64,000 nt of DNA, taken from Bacillota bacterium (GTDB lineage Bacteria; Bacillota; Clostridia; Peptostreptococcales; Anaerovoracaceae). Numbering within the stretch: the first letter of the stretch is position 1; every line of letters begins with the position of its first letter. The stretch lies in the NCBI GenBank assembly GCA_016293805.1, contig JAEDDI010000002.1, positions 39,995-103,994 of the forward strand, in the 5' to 3' direction. Below the pieces are notes generated by a model that worked only from the letters and a program-made list of their open reading frames with translations, was not told the origin of the DNA and did not search any database. Shown in pieces: positions 33,801 to 43,539 of the stretch. Made by a program: the position numbers and the translations under genes.

Positions 33801-36800
33801 TGTCACAATTTCAGGTCTTGTTTCGCTCTGTCCTGAGATTTCTGTCACTGCCTTTTGCCCATCAGCGGCAGATAATATATCAAATCCGTCGAACGACATC
33901 GAAAATCCGTAGTCATTATCACTTCTCTGCGTATACCTTATATCAAATATCTCGACTTTCGCGTTTTCAAAATCCCCTTCACCTGTACATTCGTTCCATA
34001 TGAAAGAATCTCCGTCGGTGCATAAAACTATGTATTCACCGCCCTTTTCCATCAGAACATACGGCGTGCTGTCCCATGCCTCCTGTGTCCATCCTTCTGA
34101 CTGTTTCATTGCGACATACCTGTCCGAAGGAGAAACAGCATTTCCAAAGGAATCACTGTCAACCCACTGAGGGTTTTCTTCATATGACAGTTTCTCTCCG
34201 TTTCTTGTGCATGATACTGTAAGAACTCTGTACCCTCCGCCGGACTGTATCAGCGCAAAGTCTCCTGCAGCAGCATCTTCCGCAAGGACTGCACCGTACT
34301 TCCATTCGAAAGATGTTTTTGTCACACCGTCTCTTGTCTCCCTCTCAAAATCCGCTTCTTTCAGAACATAGTTTTCAAAGTATGACGGCAGATATCTTTT
34401 CTCTGACAGAGAACTAAAATCTCTTACGTTTCCGTCCCAGTCCTCTTCTTCCGCACCATCGGCATGAAAAACATATGCTCTGTATCCGTAGTCCAGTTCG
34501 TTTCCCTTTGATACAGCATTGCCTCCTTCAAGTTCTCTGCCCGACGTGTAAGATGAAAGAGGATTCCCCGAATCTCCTCCCATCGTATACGGAGTCGAAT
34601 CATCAACTGTAACTTCAGGAGTTCCCCCTCTTATCGTTGCCGACGCTTTTCTGCCTGTTACAGTCTTAATTATCCTTACAGATGTAAGGTTGACTCCTCC
34701 CGGTGTGTACGACATTGTACACACTACATCGTATCTGTATCTGTATAGGCTGTCTTCTGTCTCATATGTGTAATTCAGCTTCGAAGGACCTGCACAAGGT
34801 GTCACATACATGCTCATGTTCCGGTTTTCTTCAGATACCTTCCTTTCAAGCAGTCTCCACAATCTGCCTCCCGATTCAGTTTCAGCACTTCCCGTCTCGT
34901 ATACGCTGCCGGTAAATTCTCTCCCCAGTATATCTTTAATTGCCTCATCTTCACTTGAAGAATGTGTCCTTGCCGATATCGGAATATCAATCTTCTCATC
35001 AGTTTCGCTGCTGTAAAACATAGGCCCCTGCGAACCGTCATTGAGGAGAATATCTTCCCCTGCAAATATTCCGAATACGGCGCCGGCAAGATTCGCCGCT
35101 TTTTCAAATACTGCCTTAAGATAACTTATACCCGTCTTATCGTCGACAGCCTCTTCAAATCCTGTAAATTCCTCGCCCTGCTTCAGTATCTCAATACGTC
35201 CCCTTACCTGACTGTTTGTAAGCTTCACCGTATGATACACCTTTGAATACGGATAGTCTTCTTCACTGTACGAAGGATCCGCCGGACTCCTGTTTCCATC
35301 GCAGTCTATCATCTGTCCAAAGTTTCCGTTTTCATGGACAGGTTCATTCCCGACTTCAAACGTATAAATATTCAGAACTTCATCAACTTCCCTGAATCCC
35401 TGAAAAGTATTTGAATCAATAGAGTAATATGGTACCAGGTCCTCATATTCCGAACCCGGTATTCCTCCGTAGACTGCATTGTTCTCGCTCTCCTCGGAAT
35501 CATATCTTTTATCTGAGGGATTGCCGTTCTCATCATATGTTCCGAGGAAGTATCCTTCAGGAACACAGAATTCCTCCACCTGATATATTCCATAAGGCAG
35601 ATCATACCTGATTACAAACTCTCCCGCATCGTTTAATACAAATTCATCAGAACCGTCATGTGATGTAATAGAACTGCCGTTTGGCAGAAGTCTGCCGTAT
35701 CCTGCGGCACTTTCAGGATTATCAAGAGAAGGATCTCCCATGTACCTTACACGTACCCTGGTACCCTTCATAGGAACTTTTTTTCCGGTCTCACTGTTCA
35801 CCTTCTCAAGTTTGATCCTGTTCTCCTGAAGTTTATCGTAAACACCATAGACATATATATCATCATACTTTCCTTCTCCACTGTATCCATATTTCTCATA
35901 AGTGCTGCATTCAGACACTGTGCATGTGAATTTCTCAAGAACATAATTATCATCGTCGGCTATGACCTCTTCTATCATGTATTCTCCATAAGGCACACCT
36001 TTTACAAGAAGTTTGCCGTTCTTTCCCACCTTCATCGGAGTGTCTTCACACGAGACTCCTCCTCCGGTCTTTGACACTCTGTAAACAGCAGTCATATCGT
36101 CAAGCACTCCATCATATACATATCTTAATGCTGCATGTCCTTCGTGTCCTCCGGATTTAAGATATACCTTCCACTGTGACTTTTCTGAAAGCAGAGTGCC
36201 TGATGACTGCTTGTCCCTGAAGACAGAAGTATTTTCGTTCTCCTTAAGTATCTCAATTTTTCCGGTATGAATATCGTTTCTGAAAACTTCTCCCCGGCCT
36301 GCACCTGAATAGCTGAAAGTGCCTCCTGAAAACGAGAAAAAGGATCCTTCCTCATCAGCAAATTCATCATTTTCCCCCTTAAGCTGCGCAGTCCCGGAAG
36401 GTGTATCAACTTTCATTGTGATCTTAGTGTCACTCCATGATACATCACTTAATGCACATTCTCTGACATCCTCTGCATGGGCTTCATATGATACAGTAAA
36501 TTTCCTCACTGTGTTTCCTTCCGGTTCCATGTACATTCCTCCTGGAACCGATGTTTCTCTTATCTCATAATCGACAGAAAATGACCACTTCGCATCTGTC
36601 GGCATAACTGTACATTCATGTATCACCTGACCGTCAGCATCTGTCTCTGTGTGAATCCTCTGACCGTATTCACACCCCTGTTCAAGAAATGCGCTTCCAT
36701 CATCGAAAGGTCTGTCCTCAAGAGAGGCTGTGCTTCCCGATTCATCAAGTGTAACAGAATCCACTGCCTCCCCGTTCCTGTACAGGGTATATCCTGCAGC

Positions 36801-38144
36801 CAGACTGCCGTCCCCTCTTGCTGTCCCGGTATCGTTATCAAATCCTCCGTACAGGTCCTCCTTGGAAACATCAAATGAAAACTCCGGAACTGCCGGCATT
36901 ACTCTCTCTCCTTCATTATCCTGCTGTCCGCTCCTGCCGTTTGTTACAGTGATAAAGTATGTGGCTCTTGACTGATATGATGAGCCTGATATCAGCGACT
37001 GGTCGTGAATGTTTCCGGCCTTTGTGTCCCTGAACCACAGCTGCATGCCCTGAACCCTGCTTACTCCCTCTATTGAGTTTTGTATCTCATAGCATCTGCT
37101 TCCATCTGCTGTAGCCTGAGATGGTGTCATATCCGGGGAATCTGAAGGTGCCTCCCATTTTACAGTAAATTTTCTGCCGGTTTTGGTAACAGTCAGTTTT
37201 CCCTTTATTCCTTCAGGATTCTTCACAGTTACATTTCCGTAGATGTCTCTCTTTCCGGCCTCATACATTCTTACTGTATCAGGATTTCCCGCAACCTCTG
37301 CCTGCCAGGTCCCATCTTCCTGCTGCGACAAAACAACAGGCGATGCCTTTGCCGAAGTTTCCTTTTCAAATGACTTCTTCACCGGCCTTGAATCACGGTT
37401 TCTTATCATGCTGATCATGAATCTGTAGATATCTTCTGCCGGTTTTCCCTTAATTATGTTATAGCAGTGATGAATATCTATATTTCTGCCGTTCCCATAT
37501 TTCAGAACCGGATGTTTAGATGACCCCGCATAATTCAGATTGTCGCTTCCTGAAGCAGACAGTCTGTACTCCTGTGTAATTTCCCAGATTAGTATCTGAG
37601 TAGCCATATACCAGTCATCCCTGTTATATGACCCTCTGTCTCTCTTCGCATATATCGAGTCGAAGAAACCTATGGTACTCAGTGTTTTATCTGGAGCATC
37701 TGACTCATAACCATAAAGTACCGTATACCTGAGATTCTGCTGCTCACTCTTTTTCATTCCTGCAAAAGCGGGATGAGATGAAGCTGATTTAGAATAGTAG
37801 GTTGGTCCGTTGTCCGATAGTCCCAGCCCGTGTTCAAAACAGTATACCCGGTATTTTTCTCCCCCCTGTTTGAGAAGATATGCGTGCTTACTGCCTTCTA
37901 CCTCATAGGAATACACTATATGTTTCTTCCCGTCATCTCCAAAGTAGTAAATCTGCATCAGTCCTCCCCCTGTCGGTCCAAGCGATGCTGTATCGGAAGA
38001 AAAGTATCGGCATCCGTTTCCTCCCGTAAGCACCGAGCCTTCTGAGTATGTTGCGCTGCCTCTGACAAGGCCTGCAAATGCCTCTGCAGGTATCACAGCC
38101 GTCAGCATGACTATACACAGTATCAGTGATATTTTCTTTTTCAT
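30882..38144 (-). CDS. Giant surface adhesin with thioester and ester-bond domains
   Basis: The 2420-residue protein begins with a signal peptide (MKKKISLILCIVMLTAVIPA...). A TQXA-type thioester domain follows, with Cys102 in YRVYCFEHGLGL and Gln183 in ATQILIWEITQEY; these residues typically form a covalent host-binding thioester. A long set of SpaA/Cna_B-like beta domains comes next (for example GRIEILKQGEEF and VQIDMKKVFENSGSFMPGSS). Near the end are three tandem VaFE/ester-bond (TQ) repeats, each ending like VFERIYxDGxLIASHxD...QTV. The C-terminus has VKTGID, a hydrophobic helix and a basic tail, a non-canonical sortase-type anchor. The start at 38144 is used because the promoter lies at 38211-38239 and the signal peptide begins there. 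Confidence 0.9.
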   Translation of the reverse strand: MKKKISLILCIVMLTAVIPAEAFAGLVRGSATYSEGSVLTGGNGCRYFSSDTASLGPTGGGLMQIYYFGDDGKKHIVYSYEVEGSKHAYLLKQGGEKYRVYCFEHGLGLSDNGPTYYSKSASSHPAFAGMKKSEQQNLRYTVLYGYESDAPDKTLSTIGFFDSIYAKRDRGSYNRDDWYMATQILIWEITQEYRLSASGSDNLNYAGSSKHPVLKYGNGRNIDIHHCYNIIKGKPAEDIYRFMISMIRNRDSRPVKKSFEKETSAKASPVVLSQQEDGTWQAEVAGNPDTVRMYEAGKRDIYGNVTVKNPEGIKGKLTVTKTGRKFTVKWEAPSDSPDMTPSQATADGSRCYEIQNSIEGVSRVQGMQLWFRDTKAGNIHDQSLISGSSYQSRATYFITVTNGRSGQQDNEGERVMPAVPEFSFDVSKEDLYGGFDNDTGTARGDGSLAAGYTLYRNGEAVDSVTLDESGSTASLEDRPFDDGSAFLEQGCEYGQRIHTETDADGQVIHECTVMPTDAKWSFSVDYEIRETSVPGGMYMEPEGNTVRKFTVSYEAHAEDVRECALSDVSWSDTKITMKVDTPSGTAQLKGENDEFADEEGSFFSFSGGTFSYSGAGRGEVFRNDIHTGKIEILKENENTSVFRDKQSSGTLLSEKSQWKVYLKSGGHEGHAALRYVYDGVLDDMTAVYRVSKTGGGVSCEDTPMKVGKNGKLLVKGVPYGEYMIEEVIADDDNYVLEKFTCTVSECSTYEKYGYSGEGKYDDIYVYGVYDKLQENRIKLEKVNSETGKKVPMKGTRVRVRYMGDPSLDNPESAAGYGRLLPNGSSITSHDGSDEFVLNDAGEFVIRYDLPYGIYQVEEFCVPEGYFLGTYDENGNPSDKRYDSEESENNAVYGGIPGSEYEDLVPYYSIDSNTFQGFREVDEVLNIYTFEVGNEPVHENGNFGQMIDCDGNRSPADPSYSEEDYPYSKVYHTVKLTNSQVRGRIEILKQGEEFTGFEEAVDDKTGISYLKAVFEKAANLAGAVFGIFAGEDILLNDGSQGPMFYSSETDEKIDIPISARTHSSSEDEAIKDILGREFTGSVYETGSAETESGGRLWRLLERKVSEENRNMSMYVTPCAGPSKLNYTYETEDSLYRYRYDVVCTMSYTPGGVNLTSVRIIKTVTGRKASATIRGGTPEVTVDDSTPYTMGGDSGNPLSSYTSGRELEGGNAVSKGNELDYGYRAYVFHADGAEEEDWDGNVRDFSSLSEKRYLPSYFENYVLKEADFERETRDGVTKTSFEWKYGAVLAEDAAAGDFALIQSGGGYRVLTVSCTRNGEKLSYEENPQWVDSDSFGNAVSPSDRYVAMKQSEGWTQEAWDSTPYVLMEKGGEYIVLCTDGDSFIWNECTGEGDFENAKVEIFDIRYTQRSDNDYGFSMSFDGFDILSAADGQKAVTEISGQSETRPEIVTGAGYVHERKDGKDVFISEEREVPVYLKGEDGVKTEISTMGEWTKALVTVPLDAVSADYDIVTPQIRASRIDGEGNIEEHILDWYSKLSSDRRKHTAYESDNLIVRSYQHRGEADKDVYYTIEILTKNGSDAPCSVVYGDGYRADIYQITTDEGVNSGVIEVSNIYRTQRYAVSDLVSVITSGDDGRAVSEPLPLGTYIVRELESPAGYVPEEKSQEITLSYVNMHTPLVWKNAVFRNRYCDVQIDMKKVFENSGSFMPGSSAVFGIYTGEKLKNAKEGSLVGVISFDKNGNTSEKYRLPEGIYYVSEITAGTGYELSDEKFWFRAGEEDRPEGAVRIYSEKDGIDGSLYMKEKGKAVLTFRVSDRYPMPSFEGTDLDREFADEEITVKRYADAAVVTTVIEGNRKITMPGGKTLNVSVSDYGFEGQFDGRRISYAPKSSGYYCSASLKASAGDDKMTEVKLELSEERTITAVISREEDSYFLETAGRKIKGGEKITLQDGAYTVFDFSEDGILEMSSYYTLDEYVSPKGEAGGAECEVRSSKTQVLERQSTGSDAVPVLINAGDGPDVKPVVNRRKDIPVTPSTAPEIRTSAYYIHPGNRTAYASGSVTVTDVITYSGFDAGRTYTAEGEVIDKDCGRVLASAKKAFTADASGSVEIEYTFDAEDMKGREAVIFERIYLDGRLIASHTDSGDAMQTVSFPEIGTSASDALTGEKIAFAGRLTVRDNVLYSGLEKGREYTVKGELHDCKTGKEIYGTWSEKTFTAEESSGSIEITFDMDAEGLEGRSVAVFERIYCDGVLIASHEDISCAEQTVRLPMIKTSAGFERGKITDRVSYTNLIPGREYCVWGTLMDKASGKPFLIDGQKVKGYCFFIPEESDGEVTVEFPFDEDRMRGREFVVFETLYIDNRYKVAAHHDINDEKQSISVKGAVPQGVSAHVKTGIDISVFKWPALFALMMILLIFIAVAEMRKED

Positions 38145-38210
38145 TTCTATCTGTTTACCCCTTTCATCAGAAATGCGTATCCCCCGAACCGCAATTCCAT
38201 TTTTTACCAT

Positions 38211-38239
38211 ATTCTACTTTACATCCACTGTACTGTCAA
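38211..38239 (-). promoter_or_regulatory. Promoter of the adhesin gene
   Basis: On the minus strand TTGACA (38239-38234) and TAGAAT (38216-38211) are separated by 17 nt. The start would be near 38204, giving a leader of about 60 nt. Confidence 0.75.
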
Positions 38240-38345
38240 CCATTATTTTCCATTTATTCCTTATTGCATCTATGTAAATGCATAAATAATATTGAATCGT
38301 TTACATCTTTTTTCCCCGCAGCTCCTCGCGATTACGCAAAAGCAC

Positions 38346-38378
38346 AAAAAAATGCGGAGCTTTCGCTCCGCAGATTTC
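38346..38378 (-). terminator. Terminator after ilvD
   Basis: On the minus strand GCGGAGC-GAAA-GCTCCGC is followed by AT and seven T. It ends the ilvBNCD operon. Confidence 0.88.
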
Positions 38379-38384
38379 ATTATT

Positions 38385-40049
38385 CTATTTCATTACCGCA
38401 CCGGTATTTGACGAAGATACAAGTCTTGAATATCTTTCAAGCCAGCCGCCCTTCACCTTTGGTTCAGGCTTAACATAATTCTTTCTTCTTTCGGCAAGTT
38501 CCTCATCTGAAACTCTGACACCGATCGAATAGTTCGGAATGTCTATATCTATAATATCGCCTTCTTTAACAAGACCGATCACTCCGCCATCTGCCGCCTC
38601 CGGACTTACATGTCCAATCGAAGCCCCTCTGCTTGCACCTGAGAATCTTCCGTCAGTAATAAGAGCAACAGTTTTGTCAAGCTTCATTCCTGCAAGAGCA
38701 CTTGTAGGATTGAGCATTTCTCTCATTCCCGGTCCTCCCTTAGGACCTTCGTAACGGATTACAACAACTTCACCGTCTTTTATATCTCCTGCGTATATGG
38801 CTTCAATCGCCTCCTCTTCAGAATCAAATACTCTTGCCGGACCTGAATGCTTCAGCATTTCAGGAGCAACAGCGCTTCTCTTAACAACACATCCGTCTTC
38901 AGCAAGATTTCCAAACAGGATAGCAAGTCCTCCGGTTGGCGTATACGGATTATCAGCAGGTCTTATTGCCTCTTCATCTGTTATACGTGCCCCTTCGATG
39001 TTCTCGCCTACAGTTCTGCCTGTTACAGTTATAAGGGATGTATCAAGAAGTCCCTTTGAGGCGAGCTGAGCCATAACAGCAGGTACGCCGCCCGCATTGT
39101 TAAGGTCATGCATATGTGTACCGCCTGCAGGGGCAAGATGGCATAAATTCGGTGTCACTTCACTTATTTCATTAAATGTGTGAAGATCAACATCAACTCC
39201 TGCCTCATTTGCAATCGCAAGAAGGTGAAGCACGCTGTTTGATGAACATCCAAGAGCCATATCTGTTGTTATTGCATTTCTGATGCTCTTCTCGTTGATT
39301 ATATCTCTTGCCCTGATATCTCTGTCGATCATCTCCATGATTGCCTGCCCTGCATGCTTTGCAAGCATGATTCTTCTGCTTGATACAGCAGGTATGCTTC
39401 CGTTACCCGGAAGCGCTATTCCTATGGCTTCGCAAAGACAGTTCATACTGTTTGCAGTGTACATTCCTGAGCACGATCCGCATCCCGGGCAGACATTCTG
39501 CTCATATTCAAGAAGACCATCATCATCGATGATTCCGGCCTTGTGCGCTCCAACAGCCTCAAACATCTTTGAAAGGCTTGTCTCAACACCGCCTACAAGT
39601 CCTGACATCATCGGACCGCCTGAACATACTACTGCCGGTATATTCATTCTTACTGCAGCCATTACCATGCCCGGAACAATCTTGTCACAGTTCGGAACAA
39701 GAACAGCCCCGTCAAATGCATGTGCTCTGATCATAGTTTCAACGCTGTCAGCGATAAGCTCACGGCTTGCAAGGGAATATTTCATTCCGATATGTCCCAT
39801 AGCTATGCCGTCACATACGCCAATGGCAGGCACCATTACCGGTGTTCCGCCTGCCATTCTTACCCCGGCCTTAACCGCCTCTGTAATCTTGTCGAGGTGG
39901 ATATGTCCGGGAACTATTTCACTGTGCGCTGACACTACGGCAATCAGAGGTCGCTCGAGTTCTTCCTTAGTATATCCCATTGCGTAGAACAGACTTCTTG
40001 CCGGCGCTTTCTCTGCACCGTCCATTACCTGATTGCGTTTTAATGTCAT
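38385..40049 (-). CDS. ilvD: Dihydroxy-acid dehydratase
   Basis: IlvD dehydrates dihydroxy acids to 2-oxoacids in valine and isoleucine synthesis, using an Fe-S cluster. The 554-residue protein has [20 protein letters not shown] and [22 protein letters not shown] with the cluster cysteines. It also has [18 protein letters not shown] and [20 protein letters not shown]. It is the last gene of ilvBNCD, 13 nt after ilvC. Confidence 0.97.
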   Translation of the reverse strand: MTLKRNQVMDGAEKAPARSLFYAMGYTKEELERPLIAVVSAHSEIVPGHIHLDKITEAVKAGVRMAGGTPVMVPAIGVCDGIAMGHIGMKYSLASRELIADSVETMIRAHAFDGAVLVPNCDKIVPGMVMAAVRMNIPAVVCSGGPMMSGLVGGVETSLSKMFEAVGAHKAGIIDDDGLLEYEQNVCPGCGSCSGMYTANSMNCLCEAIGIALPGNGSIPAVSSRRIMLAKHAGQAIMEMIDRDIRARDIINEKSIRNAITTDMALGCSSNSVLHLLAIANEAGVDVDLHTFNEISEVTPNLCHLAPAGGTHMHDLNNAGGVPAVMAQLASKGLLDTSLITVTGRTVGENIEGARITDEEAIRPADNPYTPTGGLAILFGNLAEDGCVVKRSAVAPEMLKHSGPARVFDSEEEAIEAIYAGDIKDGEVVVIRYEGPKGGPGMREMLNPTSALAGMKLDKTVALITDGRFSGASRGASIGHVSPEAADGGVIGLVKEGDIIDIDIPNYSIGVRVSDEELAERRKNYVKPEPKVKGGWLERYSRLVSSSNTGAVMK

Positions 40050-40062
40050 TGTATCTCTCCTG

Positions 40063-41058
40063 TTATTTCTTTAACCAGCTCATCATCTTTCTTAATTCCT
40101 CACCAACCTTGCAAAGAAGATGTTCTGCTTCTCTTCTTCTTGTTGCAAGGAACTTAGCCTTTCCGCCTGCCTTGAATTCCTGAATAAATTCGCTTGCAAA
40201 TGTTCCGTCCTGAATTTCAGTAAGAACCTGCTTCATTTCTTTTCTTGTTTCTTCTGTAATCAGTCTTCTGCCTGTTCTGTAGTCACCGTATTCAGCTGTG
40301 TTTGAAATTGAATATCTCATCTTGTCGAAACCGCCTTCATTGATAAGGTCAACGATAAGTTTCATTTCATGGATACATTCGAAGTATGCCATTTCAGGAG
40401 CATATCCTGCTTCTACAAGAGTATCAAAACCTGCCTTCATAAGTTCAGTTACGCCGCCGCAAAGAACTGCCTGTTCACCGAATAAGTCAGTTTCTGTTTC
40501 TTCTCTGAATGTTGTCTCAAGGATACCTGCTCTTCCTGCTCCGATTCCGCTTGCATAAGCAAGAGCATAGTCCTTAGCTTTTCCTGAAGCATCCTGGTAT
40601 ACTGCGATAAGTGAAGGAACTCCTTTTCCCTCAACGTACTGGCTTCTTACTGTATGTCCCGGACCTTTAGGAGCAATCATTATTACATCATTTGAAGCCT
40701 TTGGCTGAATCTGGTTGAAGTGAATATTGAAACCGTGAGCAAATGCAAGGATATCTCCATCCTTCATATGCTTTTCAACCTGATTCTTGTAGATGTCTGC
40801 AGCAAGTTCATCCGGAACAAGCATCATTACAAGATCTCCTGCTTCTGCTGCTTCCTCAATTCCAAGAACCTTGATTCCTGCTGCCTCTGCCTTTGCAATG
40901 TGAGCTGAACCCGGTCTTAATCCTACTACTACATCAACGCCGCTTTCCTGAAGGTTCATTGCATGTGCGTGTCCCTGTGAACCAAATCCGATAATTGCAA
41001 CGGTTTTACCGTCTAACATTCCTAAATTACAGTCTGTGTCATAATACTTGTTGATCAT
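40063..41058 (-). CDS. ilvC: Ketol-acid reductoisomerase
   Basis: IlvC converts acetolactate or acetohydroxybutyrate to the dihydroxy acid. The class I enzyme of 331 residues has the Rossmann motif [20 protein letters not shown], with [17 protein letters not shown] as the cofactor loop, then [19 protein letters not shown] and [15 protein letters not shown] with metal ligands. The arginine and serine in the GLRPGS loop suggest NADPH use. The gene follows ilvN by 42 nt. Confidence 0.97.
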   Translation of the reverse strand: MINKYYDTDCNLGMLDGKTVAIIGFGSQGHAHAMNLQESGVDVVVGLRPGSAHIAKAEAAGIKVLGIEEAAEAGDLVMMLVPDELAADIYKNQVEKHMKDGDILAFAHGFNIHFNQIQPKASNDVIMIAPKGPGHTVRSQYVEGKGVPSLIAVYQDASGKAKDYALAYASGIGAGRAGILETTFREETETDLFGEQAVLCGGVTELMKAGFDTLVEAGYAPEMAYFECIHEMKLIVDLINEGGFDKMRYSISNTAEYGDYRTGRRLITEETRKEMKQVLTEIQDGTFASEFIQEFKAGGKAKFLATRRREAEHLLCKVGEELRKMMSWLKK

Positions 41059-41100
41059 TTTCTTTTCTCCTTTTCTGATAATCTTTAAATCCTTTATTAT

Positions 41101-41580
41101 TTATTTTTCAATACCTGTGATTCCGGTTCTGCAGATATCAATTATATCATAACATTCCAGCAAATCAAGAAACGCATCCAGTTTATCCGGGCTTCCTGTA
41201 AGTTCAAGAACCATGTCCGATCTGGTAAGGTTGATAATTTTCGCCCTGTATATATCAACTATTTCCTTGATTGCCGAGCGCTGAGTCTTGTCAGCATTGA
41301 GTTTAACCATCAGAAGTTCTCTGAAGAAACTCTTGTTCATATCGAGCGCCTTGACGCTCTTTACTACCTCCAGCTTCTCAATCTGAGCTATGAGTTGCTG
41401 AAGAGTAAGTGTTTCACCTTCAAATACTATTGTTATTCTGGATAACATCGGATCGTTTGTAGCCGATACTGTAAGCGAGTCGATATTGAATCCTCTTCTT
41501 CCGATAAGGCTTACAACTCTTGTCAGTACATTGGCAGTATTCTCAACATATACGGATACTACTTCTTTCTTAAGTGCCAT
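41101..41580 (-). CDS. ilvN: Acetolactate synthase small (regulatory) subunit
   Basis: The 159-residue protein has an N-terminal ACT domain (VSVYVENTANVLTRVVSLIGRRGFNIDSLTV, cited in parts; ITIVFEG) and a C-terminal ALS_ss_C domain (ELLMVKLNADKTQRSAI, DMVLELTGSPDKLDAFLDLL). It binds valine and regulates IlvB. The ATG at 41580 is chosen because GGAGGTAGGG precedes it; a TTG at 41601 begins before that site. It follows ilvB by 13 nt. Confidence 0.95.
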   Translation of the reverse strand: MALKKEVVSVYVENTANVLTRVVSLIGRRGFNIDSLTVSATNDPMLSRITIVFEGETLTLQQLIAQIEKLEVVKSVKALDMNKSFFRELLMVKLNADKTQRSAIKEIVDIYRAKIINLTRSDMVLELTGSPDKLDAFLDLLECYDIIDICRTGITGIEK

Positions 41581-41593
41581 ATTCCCTACCTCC

Positions 41594-43261
41594 TTATTCA
41601 AATATCATCTCATCAACTGTAAGTCCGTTAGGAATCATTGGAAGAACCTTTTCCTCCATAACGATTTCACAGTCAATCCATACAGGACCTTCACACTTCA
41701 GAGCCTTTTCAAATGCCTCTTCGAACTCCTCCAGAGTGTCTGCTCTGAAGCCTGTACCGCCAAAGCCTTCTATTATCTTAACGAAGTCAGTCTTTCTTTC
41801 AGGTACTGTCTGAGAATGTCTGCCCTCAAAGAACTGGGACTGCCACTGATATACCATTCCGAGAACTCTGTTGTTCATTATAATGGTGATAACAGGAGTG
41901 TTTTCCGAAACCGCTGTACATGCCTCATTGAGATTCATGTGGAATGACCCGTCCCCTGTGAAATGAATAACTCTCTTGTCAGGATTACCGATCTGCGCAC
42001 CGATTGCAGCTCCGTAGCCGTATCCCATTGTTCCAAGACCTCCGCTTGAAAGGAATCTTCTAGGAGCCTTGTGATTGATAAACTGTGCAGCCCACATCTG
42101 ATGCTGCCCTACATCTGTAACGTAAATTGTATCATTGTCCGTATGTTCACATACATACTCTATAATCTGCTGAGGATTCATTATATCCGAATATCCCCTG
42201 ATATGCATCGGTCTTTCCTTCTGCCATTTCTTCAGCTGCCTGATCCAGTCCTTGTGATCCTTCTCGTCTACGTGTTCAAGAACAGCGTCCAGAACCTCTC
42301 TGCAGTCTCCGTTTATACTGTAGTCAACGTAAACATTCTTGTTAATTTCACTTCTGTCTATGTCTATCTGTATAATCTTTGCCTTGGCTGCAAACTTCTT
42401 GGGATTAAGTGCAACTCTGTCACTGAATCTTGTTCCTATAGCTATAACAAGGTCTGCTTCTGCAATCGCCTTGTTTGCAGCGAATGAACCGTGCATACCG
42501 AGAAGTCCGAATGATCTTTCGTTATCTGAAGGAACTGCGCCGGACGCCATCATTGTATTAACAGCAGGAATGTCAGCCTTCTCAAGAAGAGCAAGAACCT
42601 CACTGTCAGCTTCCGATGCTATGATTCCGCCGCCTGCATATACTACAGGTCTCTCTGCCTTGTTGATGAATTCTGCGAATTTCTCTGCCTTTGAGCCAAG
42701 ATCTTCAACTTCCCTGCGAGCCAGTTCAAGAGGTTCAGCAGGAATATAGTTAATCATTGCCTCTGTAACATCCTTTGTAATATCTACAAGAACCGGACCC
42801 TTTCGTCCTTCGTTGGCGATTCTGAATGCATTTCTGAGAGCATCGGCAAGATCTTCCTTTTTGTTTACAAAATAGCTGTGCTTGGTTACAGGGAAAGTCA
42901 CACCTGTAATACATATTTCCTGAAAGGCATCTCTGCCGACAAGTCCTGCTCCAACATTCGCAGTGATTGCAACCATTGGAATACTGTCCATATATGCTGT
43001 AGCTATACCTGTCACCAGATTGGTAGCACCAGGTCCGCTTGTTGCAAGCACAACGCCTGTCTTGCCTGTTGATCTTGCGTATCCGTCAGCAGCATGCGAT
43101 GCACCCTGCTCATGAGCTGTAAGCACATGTCTGATCTGATCGCTGTGCTTGTATAAGGCGTCGTATATAACCATTGCCGCGCCGCCCGGATATCCGAAAA
43201 TTGTATCAACGCCGTTTTCAAGTAATATCTCTACTACCATCTCTGCGCCTTTTATTTTCAT
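41594..43261 (-). CDS. ilvB: Acetolactate synthase large (catalytic) subunit
   Basis: This thiamine-diphosphate enzyme condenses pyruvate with pyruvate or 2-oxobutyrate. The 555-residue protein has ENGVDTIFGYPGGAAMVIYD, the catalytic glutamate segment TAHEQGASHAADGYARSTG, SGPGATNLVTGIATAYMDS, a central FAD-binding domain, and the TPP motif GDGSFHMNLNEACTAVSENT. It heads the ilvBNCD operon with a close promoter (43295-43323) and a very short leader, so no RNA attenuator is seen. Confidence 0.96.
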   Translation of the reverse strand: MKIKGAEMVVEILLENGVDTIFGYPGGAAMVIYDALYKHSDQIRHVLTAHEQGASHAADGYARSTGKTGVVLATSGPGATNLVTGIATAYMDSIPMVAITANVGAGLVGRDAFQEICITGVTFPVTKHSYFVNKKEDLADALRNAFRIANEGRKGPVLVDITKDVTEAMINYIPAEPLELARREVEDLGSKAEKFAEFINKAERPVVYAGGGIIASEADSEVLALLEKADIPAVNTMMASGAVPSDNERSFGLLGMHGSFAANKAIAEADLVIAIGTRFSDRVALNPKKFAAKAKIIQIDIDRSEINKNVYVDYSINGDCREVLDAVLEHVDEKDHKDWIRQLKKWQKERPMHIRGYSDIMNPQQIIEYVCEHTDNDTIYVTDVGQHQMWAAQFINHKAPRRFLSSGGLGTMGYGYGAAIGAQIGNPDKRVIHFTGDGSFHMNLNEACTAVSENTPVITIIMNNRVLGMVYQWQSQFFEGRHSQTVPERKTDFVKIIEGFGGTGFRADTLEEFEEAFEKALKCEGPVWIDCEIVMEEKVLPMIPNGLTVDEMIFE

Positions 43262-43294
43262 CCTAATTGTCCTCCTTCAATGTTGTCGACTATC

Positions 43295-43323
43295 ATTATC
43301 ATCCAATTGCGTATAAATGTCAA
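43295..43323 (-). promoter_or_regulatory. Promoter of ilvBNCD
   Basis: On the minus strand TTGACA (43323-43318) and GATAAT (43300-43295) are separated by 17 nt. The start near 43288 leaves about 27 nt before the ilvB ATG. Confidence 0.75.
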
Positions 43324-43351
43324 CAGAGAAAAATCAATTTTTTCGCATTTT

Positions 43352-43368
43352 TTGTATTATTGATACAT
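43352..43368. promoter_or_regulatory. Palindrome copy 1 (TTGTAT-N5-ATACAT)
   Basis: TTGTAT, five bases, ATACAT, about 72 nt upstream of the ilvB start of transcription. A second copy lies 33 bp further. Candidate regulator-binding site in the divergent intergenic region. Confidence 0.45.
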
Positions 43369-43384
43369 ATTTTTAAAAAATAAT

Positions 43385-43401
43385 TTGTATTTAAGATACA
43401 A
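43385..43401. promoter_or_regulatory. Palindrome copy 2 (TTGTAT-N5-ATACAA)
   Basis: A perfect TTGTAT-N5-ATACAA repeat whose centre is 33 bp (three helical turns) from the first copy, so two proteins would bind on the same DNA face. Confidence 0.5.
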
Positions 43402-43496
43402 TTTTATAGAAAAAATCGTTTTTTTCCATCTCAAAATTCATACTGTCTGTCTCTAATCACGCCGCCTGCCGCAAAGTTATACAGAAAAATTAATTC

Positions 43497-43525
43497 TTGA
43501 CATTGAACGTTTTTTCATATATTGT
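43497..43525 (+). promoter_or_regulatory. Promoter of the oxidoreductase T-box transcript
   Basis: TTGACA (43497-43502) and TATTGT (43520-43525) are separated by 17 nt. The 170 bp between this and the ilvB promoter are AT-rich and hold the two palindromes. Confidence 0.65.
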
Positions 43526-43539
43526 TATTATCAACTGAA

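Noticed and set aside
38145..38210. A 22-residue extension upstream of the adhesin signal peptide
   Set aside because: It would begin at or before the predicted transcription start and would precede a normal signal peptide.
43260..43304. A 14-codon Ile-rich frame (MIMIVDNI...) overlapping the ilvB start, possible isoleucine leader peptide
   Set aside because: Its first codons overlap the -10 box of the ilvB promoter, so they would not be transcribed, and there is no ribosome-binding site or terminator.
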